From a bacterium OL-1 (lineage in GTDB: Bacteria > Actinomycetota > Coriobacteriia > Coriobacteriales > Atopobiaceae): DNA of 64,000 nucleotides. Below the pieces are notes generated by a model, which was given only the letters and a program-made list of their open reading frames with translations, searched no databases and had not been told where the DNA came from. Positions 17,385-25,544 of this stretch are shown here, piece after piece (the first letter of the stretch is position 1; the number at the start of each line of letters is the position of its first letter). Made by a program: the position numbers and the translations under genes. Location: contig LM994626.1 in the NCBI GenBank assembly GCA_000752675.2, positions 594,794-658,793 on the forward strand, in the 5' to 3' direction.

Positions 17385-17819
17385 GGCGCCTCCAGTGACG
17401 TTTGGGCCATGGTAGCTCTTCCTCCTCGCCCCCTCCCCCTCCATTCTTTATCGGTATCTGAGAATTTCGATTTCAGCGACCTGCGGAAACACTGGCCCTA
17501 CTTCACAGTGATCGATAAAGAACGCAGATATGGGCAAAACAGCACCGTAGAAGTCCTTCTCGACAGACCACAGAGGCCGCCCGCACGGCTGCCAAACCGT
17601 AGAATCTTCTCGCTGCCCGTCCAAGCAACAGGCCGTTGTGTGATTCCGTTCAGCGCTGAGGAGACAAACCTCACACGTGTTTTTTCTTTATTGATATTCT
17701 GGCGCTCTTAACTGGGGTTTCACTGCCAAATATCAAAAAATAAATATCACGTGTGAGGTTGTCGCGTGAGGTTGTTCCTGAGCTCGGCGCGTGAGGTCTC
17801 CCGGCGCGCTGGGACTAAG
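17385..17819. other. 435-bp gene-free region holding an AT-rich inverted-repeat element
   Basis: No convincing gene. It lies between the M20 start and the HAD stop, both minus strand, and is AT-rich compared with its surroundings. The main structure is the inverted repeat at 17667-17760. A direct repeat GTGAGGTTGT occurs at 17753-17762 and 17766-17775. The promoter for the M20 gene should lie here. Confidence 0.6.
17667..17760. repeat. 94-bp AT-rich inverted repeat (32-bp arms)
   Basis: Arms at 17667-17698 and 17729-17760 match at 28 of 32 positions. The outer 13 bp are perfect (AACCTCACACGTG against CACGTGTGAGGTT). The 30-bp centre separates them. The arms are strikingly AT-rich for this genome. 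It could be a miniature mobile element, a structured leader of the M20 mRNA, or a large operator. Confidence 0.7.
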
Positions 17820-18638
17820 CTACACCGAGAAGGGCCATTCGCCGACGGCGAGGGCTTCGATCGCAGCGGCAACGGCATCGTCCTCGCAGCGGCCAATGTG
17901 CCAGCGGGCTGCCGTTGCCGCCTCGGGCTGGGCGTTGGCAACCGCCACGGAGTTGGGAACCGCCGAGAAGAGCGGCAGGTCGTTGCCGGCGTCGCCAAAG
18001 ACCACGACCTCGTCCGCGTCAATGCCGAGAAGCTCGCACAGCATGCGCGCTCCGGAACCCTTGTTGTAGCCGTGCGGCATCACGTTGGAGAAGCCTGCGT
18101 GCGCGTAGTCGAGGTCCAGCTCAGGAACCTCGCGCGCCGCCCGGGCGATAAGATCTCGCGTGCCCGCCTCGTCCGTGTCCACGAACACGTTGGCCTTGAC
18201 CACCACATCCGGTACGGCGTCGACCGGCACGCACTTCTCGGCGTAGGCGGGAAAGGGGCGCCTAAGGTCCTCTCGGCTTCCGGCAACCAGGAGCGGCGTT
18301 CCTCCGTCAAAGCAGAGCATCCCGGAATGCGGTACGCCCGCAAGCATTGCCGCCAGTCGCACAAGCGCGTCGTGCGGCTGGCGCTCCTCGTACACTAGCT
18401 TGCCACCGAGGTAGACCTGCTGGCCATTGGTGGCCAGGCAGGTGGCGCAGCAAGCGGCATCCCCGCCAAAGAAGGGCGGAATCCAGTCGATTCCGCGACC
18501 GCTTGCGGGACCAATGGCAATGCCGGCATCAAGCGCTGCGTGGAAGGCCCGTATCGTGCGCTGGGAGACCTGGGGATTGCCCTTGGGCAGAATCGTCCCA
18601 TCGATGTCGCAAAGGATGAGCTTGGTGTTTTTCGGCAT
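17820..18638 (-). CDS. HAD-superfamily phosphatase, Cof type
   Basis: A 272-residue cytoplasmic sugar-phosphate or nucleotide phosphatase. Motif I is LILCDIDGTIL (nucleophile Asp11), motif II is the ASGRG segment, a conserved Lys lies in the VVVKAN region, and motif IV is VVFGDAGNDLPLF. A C2-type cap domain fills residues ~85-190. ATG follows GGTAGGGGCGAA. It is a single gene with large non-coding stretches on both sides; substrate cannot be predicted. Confidence 0.85.
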   Translation of the reverse strand: MPKNTKLILCDIDGTILPKGNPQVSQRTIRAFHAALDAGIAIGPASGRGIDWIPPFFGGDAACCATCLATNGQQVYLGGKLVYEERQPHDALVRLAAMLAGVPHSGMLCFDGGTPLLVAGSREDLRRPFPAYAEKCVPVDAVPDVVVKANVFVDTDEAGTRDLIARAAREVPELDLDYAHAGFSNVMPHGYNKGSGARMLCELLGIDADEVVVFGDAGNDLPLFSAVPNSVAVANAQPEAATAARWHIGRCEDDAVAAAIEALAVGEWPFSV

Positions 18639-19306
18639 TTCGCCCCTACCCTCTCTGCACCACCTGCGCTACAAGGCGGTAACGCCCGCGTCTCCCATCT
18701 CGGCACTGGCATCAACTGTCTTCTCGCCAGTACCCCTTACCACTGTACCCGGGGAAGCCTGGTCTCCGTCAAATGTAATGCCTTTCGTGCCCATGGAAAG
18801 CCGTGGCCACCCGCTGTGGTGACGTGATAGTAGGTGCGCCCTTGGCTGTTTTCCGCAGCGAGAGGGTTGGGCGGTACCGAAGCAGCTCAAATAGCGCACA
18901 CGAAAACGATCCGGCGTTCTTCTCGGCGGCGTTTTCCCAGGGACTTGGTAGTAGGGGTCGTTTTGGCGTGCGCTTTTGCGGGACTGGAGGCCACGGGCGG
19001 GACCGACTCGAAGCACGGGCGCCCCTCGCCTCCGTTGCGAGGGCGCCCCTTTCCTCAAAAACTGCGGCTTAATTGCAGTTGGCCGGGGTCGCTGCCGAGA
19101 AGAACCGCAGGTAGCGACCTCGGCCCCTCCTGGCGGGCTGCAATTAAGCCGCAGTTTTCCCAGGCGGCCAAGCTCGGGGGCCGCCACGTGCCCACACCAA
19201 GCCCGCCGTCTCGGAGGACGGTGCCGCGAAGGGGACAGCGAGAAAGACTAACCTTTCGGCGCCCCGCCTAAAAACGGAGACGCCAAAAGGCCGGAAACAC
19301 ACCCAC
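18639..19306. other. 668-bp gene-free region with hairpins and 101-bp element copy A
   Basis: No ORF here has a plausible protein or ribosome site. Contents are the 101-bp inverted-repeat element (19058-19158) and an adjoining GC-rich imperfect hairpin at 19017-19048 (GGGCGCC...GGCGCCC). The rest (18660-19010) shows nothing recognisable and may be a degraded gene. Promoters for the HAD gene lie at its left end. Confidence 0.55.
19058..19158. repeat. 101-bp inverted-repeat element, copy A
   Basis: Perfect 21-bp terminal inverted repeats (19058-19078 and 19138-19158; core CTGCGGCTTAATTGCAG). A nested stem GGTCGCT/AGCGACC lies inside, and the central block near 19097-19111 reads GAGAAGAACCGCAGG. 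It has the same length as, and is ungapped-alignable to, copies at 26402 and 32088. It contains no ORF. Confidence 0.85.
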
Positions 19307-19936
19307 TTATTGCGCTACAAAGAACCGCGGGCGCTTCATGAGCGCGGTGTTGCCATCCACCACCGAAGACTGGGCCAGGTGGACCACCATACGCTCCATA
19401 TCCAGAACGCGCATCGAGGACTTCTCCGTTGCAGCGTTGAGAGCATCCTCCGCACCGTCGTAGCCGGCCGAAAGCGCAGCCCGCATGAGCGCAATAACCT
19501 GCACGGCATATCGCTGCTCGTCAGACATCTTTCCCTGCTCGTCACCTTTGGCAAGCCTCGTCGCCGCATCAAAGTACGAGCTTCGAAAAGCCTCGGCCTC
19601 GTCACCAGAAAGGCCCTGCCCAGAGACAACTCGCGAGATCATCTCATTCTCAATCGCCACTTTGGTCTTGTCCTTGAAGCGCCCGCTCGAGTTCCAGAGT
19701 TTCATGGCCGAGAGAAGCACGACCTGCCACACACCAATCTCCCTCTTGTGCGCGCTGGCCGTGGCAACATCATTGCCACTCAGGGCACACGCCTCGTCAC
19801 TCTGGCAAACGTCCTCGGCGCACTGCTCAACTATGCCGTACAGCACATCGACGTACTCGTCAAAGCTCAGGTTGACCTCGGGACGTGGCTTAGGAACCAT
19901 TTCCTTAAGTCTGTCCACCAAGCCAGAGAAGTCCAC
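19307..19936 (-). CDS. Hypothetical protein, last gene of the mannose-family PTS operon
   Basis: A 209-residue soluble, mostly helical, acidic protein that I do not recognise. No signal peptide, membrane segment or cysteine motif is visible. Features are an N-terminal SGLVDRLKEMVPKPRPEVNLSFDEYVDVLYGIVEQ helix pair and a middle AHKREIGVWQVVLLSAMKLWN. GTG at 19934-19936 follows AAGGGAG with 6-nt spacing and overlaps the end of the SIS-isomerase gene by 14 bp only in its leader, so the two are coupled. The genomic position implies a role in the same sugar pathway, perhaps as regulator or accessory subunit; nothing in the sequence proves this. Confidence 0.7.
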   Translation of the reverse strand: MDFSGLVDRLKEMVPKPRPEVNLSFDEYVDVLYGIVEQCAEDVCQSDEACALSGNDVATASAHKREIGVWQVVLLSAMKLWNSSGRFKDKTKVAIENEMISRVVSGQGLSGDEAEAFRSSYFDAATRLAKGDEQGKMSDEQRYAVQVIALMRAALSAGYDGAEDALNAATEKSSMRVLDMERMVVHLAQSSVVDGNTALMKRPRFFVAQ

Positions 19937-19947
19937 AGCCCGCTCCC

Positions 19948-20508
19948 TTACTCGAGGTTTGCGTGTCGATCTTTCACATCTTTCTCGGTCCACCCCATAC
20001 GCCACATGATCTCAAGCGCAACAATGTCGCCAAGTAGAAATAGCTCCTGCTCAACAAGGGTGGACATGGGCTGCTCGGACGCATACTCCCCACGGCCCGC
20101 AAACTTGGTGCGACCACGAAGAAGAAGACGGTTTGAGGCGAGCGAATCAATCGTGCTCCCAGGCGTGCACCCAATGTAGAAGACGTCGGCGCCCTTCTCG
20201 CGGGCAATACGACCTATCTCGGCGGGCAGTTTGCTCTCCCCAGAGCTCGACCCGATAAGCACAAGGTCGTGCTCGCGTACGGGCATTTCGGTCTCGTCGC
20301 CCACATAGTTGATGTCAATCCCCAGGTGCTTCAGGCGCTTGACCCACGCCTTAAGCGAGATGAGCATCCTCCCTACGCCCATCACAAGGACGCGTCGCCC
20401 GGGAACCAACAGCTCGTCGACAAGACAATCAAGCTGTGCATCGTCAAGAGAGGGGAGGGTCTCTCCAAGCTCCTTAAGGACAAGAGCTGTCGAGTCCCTC
20501 CCAGCCAT
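19948..20508 (-). CDS. SIS-domain protein, 6-phospho-3-hexuloisomerase (HxlB)-like
   Basis: A 186-residue single-SIS protein, the usual length for HxlB/PHI enzymes. The phosphosugar-binding blocks are RRVLVMGVGRMLISLKAWVKRL and HDLVLIGSSSGES (the S-S-G-E-S loop), with a C-terminal LFLLGDIVALEIMWRMG helix as in HxlB. PHI isomerises hexulose-6-phosphates to fructose-6-phosphate. ATG at 20506-20508 overlaps the stop of the dehydrogenase gene as TGATG and is preceded by GGAGG. With a dehydrogenase and an epimerase in the same operon it probably rearranges the imported phosphosugar. Confidence 0.75.
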   Translation of the reverse strand: MAGRDSTALVLKELGETLPSLDDAQLDCLVDELLVPGRRVLVMGVGRMLISLKAWVKRLKHLGIDINYVGDETEMPVREHDLVLIGSSSGESKLPAEIGRIAREKGADVFYIGCTPGSTIDSLASNRLLLRGRTKFAGRGEYASEQPMSTLVEQELFLLGDIVALEIMWRMGWTEKDVKDRHANLE

Positions 20509-21563
20509 CACTCTGCCTCCGGCACGTACATGACCTTGCAGATGAGAATCGAGTGATCGTTGATTCCCGAGCAAAGCGCGGGAAGCCCGTCCAGCGAGCT
20601 CCTGTGGGTGATGAGGTCGGTGACCTTCATCTTGCCTTCGTCGAGCATGCGCACGGTGTAGTGCCACTCGTTGATGGGCGTGTCTGCGTAGTGGGAGTTC
20701 CAGATGCCCTTTAGGCTCAGCTCCTTGCGCAGAATCTGGCTGTGCTGCGCCAGCTTGATGGTGGTATCGCTCGCAGGATTGCCCATCATCACAACGGTCC
20801 CAAAGGTACGCGTGCACTCGATGGCCTGTCCCAGACCAGACCCACTGCCAGTTCCCTCGATGGCCACGTCAACGCCCCTGCCGTGCGTAAGCTCGCGCAC
20901 GCGCTCAACAAGGTCGACCTCCTTGGAATCGATGACCTCGCACCCATGCGCGCGGGCAAACTCGCACTTTTCCTCGACGATCTCGGAGAGAACCACCGAC
21001 GCCCCAAAGAGCTTTGCCCAGCGAGCGGCCATGATTCCGATGGGCCCAGCTCCCATGATGAGGACGTTCATGCCGGCGGTAACCCCGCCCTTCCTCACGG
21101 CGTGCTGCGCAACCGTGCACGGCTCGGTCATGGCAAGGGCCTCGCCGGGTGTGTCCGGGTTTGTCGATGGGACGAAGTGCCACGCAGAAGGTACCAAGCA
21201 GTACTCGGCAAAGCCGCCGTCACTTCTCGACCCAAGGTAGTCGTAGTCCTCGCACATGGCATAGTTGGCCGAGAGGCACGCGTCGCACTTCCTACACGGT
21301 ATGCAAGGGAATATCGCCCCGCGCTTCCCCACAAGGTTCTTGTCCGCGTCCTCCCCCACTTCGACAATGGTGCCACCGAACTCATGCCCAATGGTGAGGG
21401 GGTAACGCTGCTTGCTGGTACCAAGCTTGAAAATCCTTGGGATGTCCGAGCCGCAAACCCCACAGCCCTCTACCTTGAGCAGTAGCTGCTCACCAACGGG
21501 CTTGGGAATCGAGACGGTATCGGTGGTGAACTCGCCAATGCGATGGAGCCTGCATGCCTTCAT
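20508..21563 (-). CDS. Zinc-dependent medium-chain dehydrogenase, galactitol-1-phosphate 5-dehydrogenase-like
   Basis: A 351-residue MDR-family enzyme. Catalytic zinc ligands are in GCGVCGSD and IGHEFGG. The structural zinc site is four Cys in CIPCRKCDACLSANYAMC. The Rossmann motif is IMGAGPIGIMAARWAK, and the NAD specificity residue region is VVLSEIVEEKCEFA. The opening MKACRLHRIGEF and length match GatD-type polyol-phosphate dehydrogenases. ATG at 21561-21563 follows GAAGGAACG; an ATG at 21611 lacks a site. Its operon context (PTS, epimerase, isomerase) supports oxidation of a hexitol-phosphate or an unusual sugar phosphate. Confidence 0.8.
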   Translation of the reverse strand: MKACRLHRIGEFTTDTVSIPKPVGEQLLLKVEGCGVCGSDIPRIFKLGTSKQRYPLTIGHEFGGTIVEVGEDADKNLVGKRGAIFPCIPCRKCDACLSANYAMCEDYDYLGSRSDGGFAEYCLVPSAWHFVPSTNPDTPGEALAMTEPCTVAQHAVRKGGVTAGMNVLIMGAGPIGIMAARWAKLFGASVVLSEIVEEKCEFARAHGCEVIDSKEVDLVERVRELTHGRGVDVAIEGTGSGSGLGQAIECTRTFGTVVMMGNPASDTTIKLAQHSQILRKELSLKGIWNSHYADTPINEWHYTVRMLDEGKMKVTDLITHRSSLDGLPALCSGINDHSILICKVMYVPEAE

Positions 21564-21684
21564 CGTTCCTTCGTGGTACGCAGATGGCGAGAGATATCGT
21601 GAGAAGTCCATATGTGCGTCATTCCCATCTTTCGAAGTCGTTGTTGCTCGCTCACAGTCGCCTTCGCGCACGGAATGGGGAGGC

Positions 21685-22170
21685 CTACTTCTTGAGTAGC
21701 CCCTCGACGCTTACGGCGTTGTTCGCGGGTACGATCCTGATTTCAACTTTCACGCCCTTGGCGACGAGCTCCTTGAAGATCTCTCGCTCCTCGGGTGAGG
21801 CGGCAATGTTCTTGTAGAACTTCTTCCTGCCAGCCGACATGCCCATGCCGCCAATGTTCACGAAGTCAATGTCGACGCCGGCATCAACCAGGCGCTTAAT
21901 GGTAAGCGGGAACTTCACCAACAGAATGGTCTGCTGAGGGAGACCCTCCTTCAGCTTGGGGGCCGCATCATCCACCGAGAGCGTCTCGATGGTCGTTCCC
22001 TCGGGGAGTAGCAGCTGGAACATCTTGGTCATGAACGGGTCTTTGCTCACCTGGTCATCCACAACCATGATGTGGGCGCACTCTGGGAACTGGTGGATCC
22101 ATGCCGTCATGACTTGGCCATGGATAAGACGGTCGTCAATACGGGTAAACACAAGGTTCTTCACGCTCAT
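21685..22170 (-). CDS. PTS mannose-family EIIB subunit
   Basis: A 161-residue cytoplasmic phosphocarrier. The phosphorylated His17 lies in TRIDDRLIHGQV, followed by MTAWI and a typical HIMVVDDQVSKDPF segment. ATG at 22168-22170 follows AAAGGAGAG. In this operon EIIB lies after the epimerase, whereas EIIA, EIIC and EIID come first. It receives phosphate from EIIA (24822-25238) and passes it to the sugar brought in by EIIC/EIID. Confidence 0.9.
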   Translation of the reverse strand: MSVKNLVFTRIDDRLIHGQVMTAWIHQFPECAHIMVVDDQVSKDPFMTKMFQLLLPEGTTIETLSVDDAAPKLKEGLPQQTILLVKFPLTIKRLVDAGVDIDFVNIGGMGMSAGRKKFYKNIAASPEEREIFKELVAKGVKVEIRIVPANNAVSVEGLLKK

Positions 22171-22228
22171 GGCTCCGCTCTCCTTTGGGTTGCCGGACCA
22201 AATTTCTCGTGTGACAAATGCGTAGCTA

Positions 22229-22912
22229 CTACGCTCGTACAATCTCGGCCTGATAGGCCCTGTACTTCTCTGAAAATGCGCTAGGACCACCCTGAATGAG
22301 CGAGGAGGTACCAACCACAAACCCCGTGGCACCTGCCTCATGCATGTGCCTGGCATTCGAAGGCGTCGTGTTGCCGTCTACCACAATGCTTATCGGGTGC
22401 TTTGCTTGAGAGGTTATCTCGGAAATCCTGCGCAGCTTGTCAAGATGGTCGGGAACCATCTTCTGACCGGCAAAGCCCGGACTCACAGCCATGACCATGA
22501 CAAAATCGAGAACGTCGAGGCATTCCTCCAGATAGCTCACCGGCACGCCCGGACTTAGGGCAAGGCCCGCGGAAACGCCCATGGCCCGAAGGCTCTCGAG
22601 CAGACTATACGGCTGGAGGGAAACCTCGGGATGGAAGCTCAGCGAGTCTCCCTTGCGGAGGCCGAAATACGGGACAAAGCGCTCTGGCTCGGTAGCCATG
22701 ATGTGGACATCAATCGAGAGGTCCGTAAGCTGTCGGATTGCCTTGAAGTCTTCCGAGCCGAGCATGATGTTTGGCACGTAATGCCCATCCATCACATCAA
22801 AGTGAATCCCGGCAACACCCGCCTCCTCGAAGGCGCGCACGTAGGCCTCAAGGTCCCACGGCTTGCAGCACATTACCGAGGGGTAGATGTCCACATCCTT
22901 CTTGTTTCCCAT
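22229..22912 (-). CDS. Ribulose-phosphate / allulose-6-phosphate 3-epimerase family protein
   Basis: A 227-residue TIM-barrel epimerase. Family motifs in order: MCCKPWDLEAYV, GIHFDVMDGHYVPN (metal ligands His, Asp), DVHIMATEP (His), VMVMAVSPGFAGQ, and ISIVVDGNTT (catalytic Asp). A dedicated copy inside a PTS operon points to a hexulose-6-phosphate 3-epimerase such as AlsE rather than the housekeeping Rpe; sequence alone does not separate them. ATG follows AGGGGGTTGAC. A strong hairpin lies between this gene and the preceding EIID gene. Confidence 0.8.
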   Translation of the reverse strand: MGNKKDVDIYPSVMCCKPWDLEAYVRAFEEAGVAGIHFDVMDGHYVPNIMLGSEDFKAIRQLTDLSIDVHIMATEPERFVPYFGLRKGDSLSFHPEVSLQPYSLLESLRAMGVSAGLALSPGVPVSYLEECLDVLDFVMVMAVSPGFAGQKMVPDHLDKLRRISEITSQAKHPISIVVDGNTTPSNARHMHEAGATGFVVGTSSLIQGGPSAFSEKYRAYQAEIVRA

Positions 22913-23006
22913 GTCAACCCCCTGAAGAGCCCGCCGCGAGCGGCAAAAGGCTCATACTTGTACCGAGCCCTCGTCGCGGTGCAAGCGCTGCGGGGGCCTG
23001 GGTAGC

Positions 23007-23053
23007 GTGCCCTCCTGTCCCACTTGGACATGGCTGTTCGGACAGGAGGGCAC
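23007..23053. repeat. Intercistronic hairpin between PTS EIID and the epimerase gene
   Basis: A 14-bp perfect stem, GTGCCCTCCTGTCC (23007-23020) with GGACAGGAGGGCAC (23040-23053), and a 19-nt loop. There is no U-tract on the minus strand. Lying inside an operon, it may separate the expression of the membrane subunits from the catabolic genes (inference). Confidence 0.7.
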
Positions 23054-23123
23054 CCGCACGTACACTGTCTTGCTTCGCTCTAGAGCGTGCCACGGCGCGT
23101 CTTGCGTGGCAGCCGGAAACGGT

Positions 23124-23954
23124 CTAATACAGGCCCATGAGAGCCTTGATGCCCACGAGGGCAAAGCCAACCAGGAAGATGATCAGCACCATCGTGAGGG
23201 GCTTTACCTGCTTCTTGGACAGGAGCGCCCAGGTTCCAAGAACCACAAGGAGCGGGAGAAGGCCCGGGAGCAGCGCGTCAAAGACGCCGGTCTGCAGGTT
23301 GAGCGAAACGGTACCAAGCTCGTTGGTCCAGTCAAACTCGAGCCAGGAGAGGTCGACCTTGACGTTGCCAACGGTCATGCAACCAACGACCATGAGGCCA
23401 ACGATGGAGACCGCGTCGAGGACTCTGTTGATGATGCCGCTCTGCAGCAGGTCGACGATGGCGTCGCGGCCCTTCTTGTAGCCCAGCATGTACATGTTGT
23501 AGCCGCAAGTAAGCTGGAGAATCTTGTAGCCAACATCAAAGATGATGGGGCCTGCGAAGTTGCCAGCAAGGGCAAGCTGAATGCAGATGCCGGCGAGGAT
23601 TGGGTAGGCAATCGACTGCGAGACGGTGTCGCCAATGCCTGCCATGGGGCCCATGAGCGAAGAGCGCATCAGCATGATGTCATCTGCGGAGATGTCCGCG
23701 CCCTCGGCCCTCTTCTCCTCCATGGCGCAGGTGATGCCGTTGATGATCGTGCCCATCCAAGAGGGTTCGGTGTTATAGAACACCAGGTACTTCTTGAGCT
23801 CCTCGGCCTGCTTATCCTCGGGATACAGCTCGCGGATGACCGGCACGAACGCGTTCGTGTTGCCAAGGCCCTGGAGTCGCTCGTAGTTGTAGCAAGTCTC
23901 GGACGAATAGGTGAGCAGCCAGTTCTTGACGAGTGTCTTCTTCGAGAGCGCCAT
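23124..23954 (-). CDS. PTS mannose-family EIID membrane subunit
   Basis: A 276-residue membrane protein typical of EIID-Man. It opens with LSKKTLVKNWLLTYSSETCYNYERLQGLG, continues with the cytoplasmic amphipathic part and RSSLMGPMAGIGDTVSQS, and has membrane helices in the C-terminal third (LLPLLVVLGTWALLSKK, TMVLIIFLVGFALVGIKALMGLY). The start overlaps the EIIC stop as TAATG. With EIIC it forms the sugar-translocating complex. Confidence 0.9.
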   Translation of the reverse strand: MALSKKTLVKNWLLTYSSETCYNYERLQGLGNTNAFVPVIRELYPEDKQAEELKKYLVFYNTEPSWMGTIINGITCAMEEKRAEGADISADDIMLMRSSLMGPMAGIGDTVSQSIAYPILAGICIQLALAGNFAGPIIFDVGYKILQLTCGYNMYMLGYKKGRDAIVDLLQSGIINRVLDAVSIVGLMVVGCMTVGNVKVDLSWLEFDWTNELGTVSLNLQTGVFDALLPGLLPLLVVLGTWALLSKKQVKPLTMVLIIFLVGFALVGIKALMGLY

Positions 23955-24709
23955 TATGCCTCGCCCCCAGTCAGCTTCTTGGTGCTATCGGACTGGTAGT
24001 TGTAGAGCAGGATTGCGACAAGTGCTGCGATGAACGTGACCATCATCGTGGTGAGGCCCATGAACTCGGCAAGTGCGAAGCCGATGAAGAAGAACGGCAT
24101 CAGCTTGGGCTTGTTCAGGTACTGAAGCAGCATTGCGATACCAAGTGCTGGCATGAGGCCGCCGACGATGCCAAAGCCATCGACGATCCACTGCGGGAAG
24201 GTCTGGAACCACTCGCCAAACGGGGCGCCGTAAAGCACCACGAGCATGGCAGGTATGCCGTTGAGTATGAACGAGACGAAGAACGACGGGATGTAGTTGC
24301 ACATCCTCATGGCACGAATGTTGCCCTTGTTGAGGAAGTCCTCGGCCATGTGGACCCACAGCGTGTTGATGGACATGTATGCCGTCCACACCATGATCGT
24401 CACGCTGCCGAGAATGACGCCGACCGTCGTGGCGGAGTTCACGTCAAGCCCGGAGACGAGCGCGAGCGCCGTGCCAACGGGACCTGCGAACTGCGGGTTA
24501 CCCGGCATGGAGCCACCGGCAGTGATGAAGCCGACATAGGGCAGGTTGATCGCCGCAGCGATCATCATGCCCTCCACGGGCTTTCCGAGCACCAGGCCAA
24601 CCAGGAATCCCGACCACAGCGGGTACAGCCAGGTCCTGGTTACGACGTGGCTAAACCACCAAGTGCAGCAGGTCGTGATGAGTGCAACAAGAATGGCTTG
24701 TACTATCAC
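23954..24709 (-). CDS. PTS mannose-family EIIC membrane subunit
   Basis: A ~251-residue protein with about eight to nine membrane helices. It starts VQAILVALITTCCTWW as EIIC-Man proteins do, followed by GLVLGKPVEGMMIAAAINLPYVGFITAGGSMPGNPQFAG. GTG at 24707-24709 is chosen because AAGGTGA lies 5 nt upstream; another GTG three codons earlier overlaps that site. It is coupled to EIID by a TAATG overlap. The real cargo is unknown; the accompanying enzymes suggest an uncommon hexose or hexitol rather than mannose. Confidence 0.9.
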   Translation of the reverse strand: MIVQAILVALITTCCTWWFSHVVTRTWLYPLWSGFLVGLVLGKPVEGMMIAAAINLPYVGFITAGGSMPGNPQFAGPVGTALALVSGLDVNSATTVGVILGSVTIMVWTAYMSINTLWVHMAEDFLNKGNIRAMRMCNYIPSFFVSFILNGIPAMLVVLYGAPFGEWFQTFPQWIVDGFGIVGGLMPALGIAMLLQYLNKPKLMPFFFIGFALAEFMGLTTMMVTFIAALVAILLYNYQSDSTKKLTGGEA

Positions 24710-24821
24710 TACTCTCACCTTCTACTTACACGCCCCAGCAGATTCAGAACAAAAAAGTGCAGCCTTCAGCTAGCCCTTAATCGCCTTGGGTCCCCCTCTC
24801 AAGTTTGGTTGTACGTGTGGC

Positions 24822-25238
24822 TTAGCCGAAGATCTTCTCAGCTAGACTGACCATTCCTTTACCACCGGCGGCAAGCGCCGTCTCTTCAAGATGTGGCAGA
24901 TCCTGCTCGTCTCGGTCACTCACGACCTCGATAAGCATGGGCAGGTTGAGCCCGGTTACGCACCGAATCTTCTTGGTACCCATCTCGTTCATAATGCGTG
25001 CTATGCAGTTGCATGGGGTGCCGCCAAAAAGATCGGTGAGAACAAGCACGCCACTGCCTTCTGAATCTTCATAGAGCGAGTGGACTTTCATAGTGAGCTC
25101 ATCAAGAAATGCATCAGGTGACTGCCCAATATTCAAGGACACGGTTGCGTATCCTTTTGCTTCTCCCATGATAAGTGTGAGAGCTGAGGTTATCCCCTGA
25201 GCAAACTCACCATGTGTGACAAGTAAAATATTTACCAT
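24822..25238 (-). CDS. PTS mannose-family EIIA subunit
   Basis: A 138-residue phosphocarrier with phospho-accepting His9 in LLVTHGEFAQG and the family block VLVLTDLFGGTPCN. ATG at 25236-25238 is preceded by GGGGTGA at 7-nt spacing; the frame extends to 25409 without a ribosome site. It is the first gene of the PTS-epimerase-dehydrogenase operon and diverges from a DeoR-type repressor gene. Confidence 0.9.
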   Translation of the reverse strand: MVNILLVTHGEFAQGITSALTLIMGEAKGYATVSLNIGQSPDAFLDELTMKVHSLYEDSEGSGVLVLTDLFGGTPCNCIARIMNEMGTKKIRCVTGLNLPMLIEVVSDRDEQDLPHLEETALAAGGKGMVSLAEKIFG

Positions 25239-25544
25239 TTGATGTTCACCCCTCTCTGTGCTTCTCTGGTTATTCAGATAGTATCCACGTCGAAATTGGA
25301 GGGTGCTCAAAAACTTGCGGTGTGTGTTGAGTGGTATTTTCGCTTCGGTGAATGGTTGCGAAACGAAAGCAATGGAAAGCAAATCCTGGCATTGCCAAAC
25401 TAGCTGCATAGCTTCTGCGGGTAAAACGTATGAATGAGCAGGAAAATAACTTGTGATGCTACATGCTCACATTGTTTCGCACTCGTAACGCTGCTTCAGC
25501 ATGGGTACTGTATCCGTCACGGCACTGGAGTTGGAGGCCTCCCG
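25239..25544. promoter_or_regulatory. Divergent control region of the mannose-family PTS operon and its DeoR gene
   Basis: A 306-bp gap with no gene. It contains an 8-bp direct repeat GAAAGCAA at 25365-25372 and 25375-25382 (10-bp period) and an odd-centred palindrome TGGCATTGCCA at 25387-25397. These are candidate DeoR binding sites between divergent promoters. No -24/-12 sigma54 promoter with correct spacing was found. Confidence 0.45.

Noticed and set aside
25310-25330. Isolated CTTGCGG/CCTGCGG strings here and at 41401 as further copies of the 101-bp element
   Set aside because: No TTAATTGCA extension and no inverted partner about 80 bp away.
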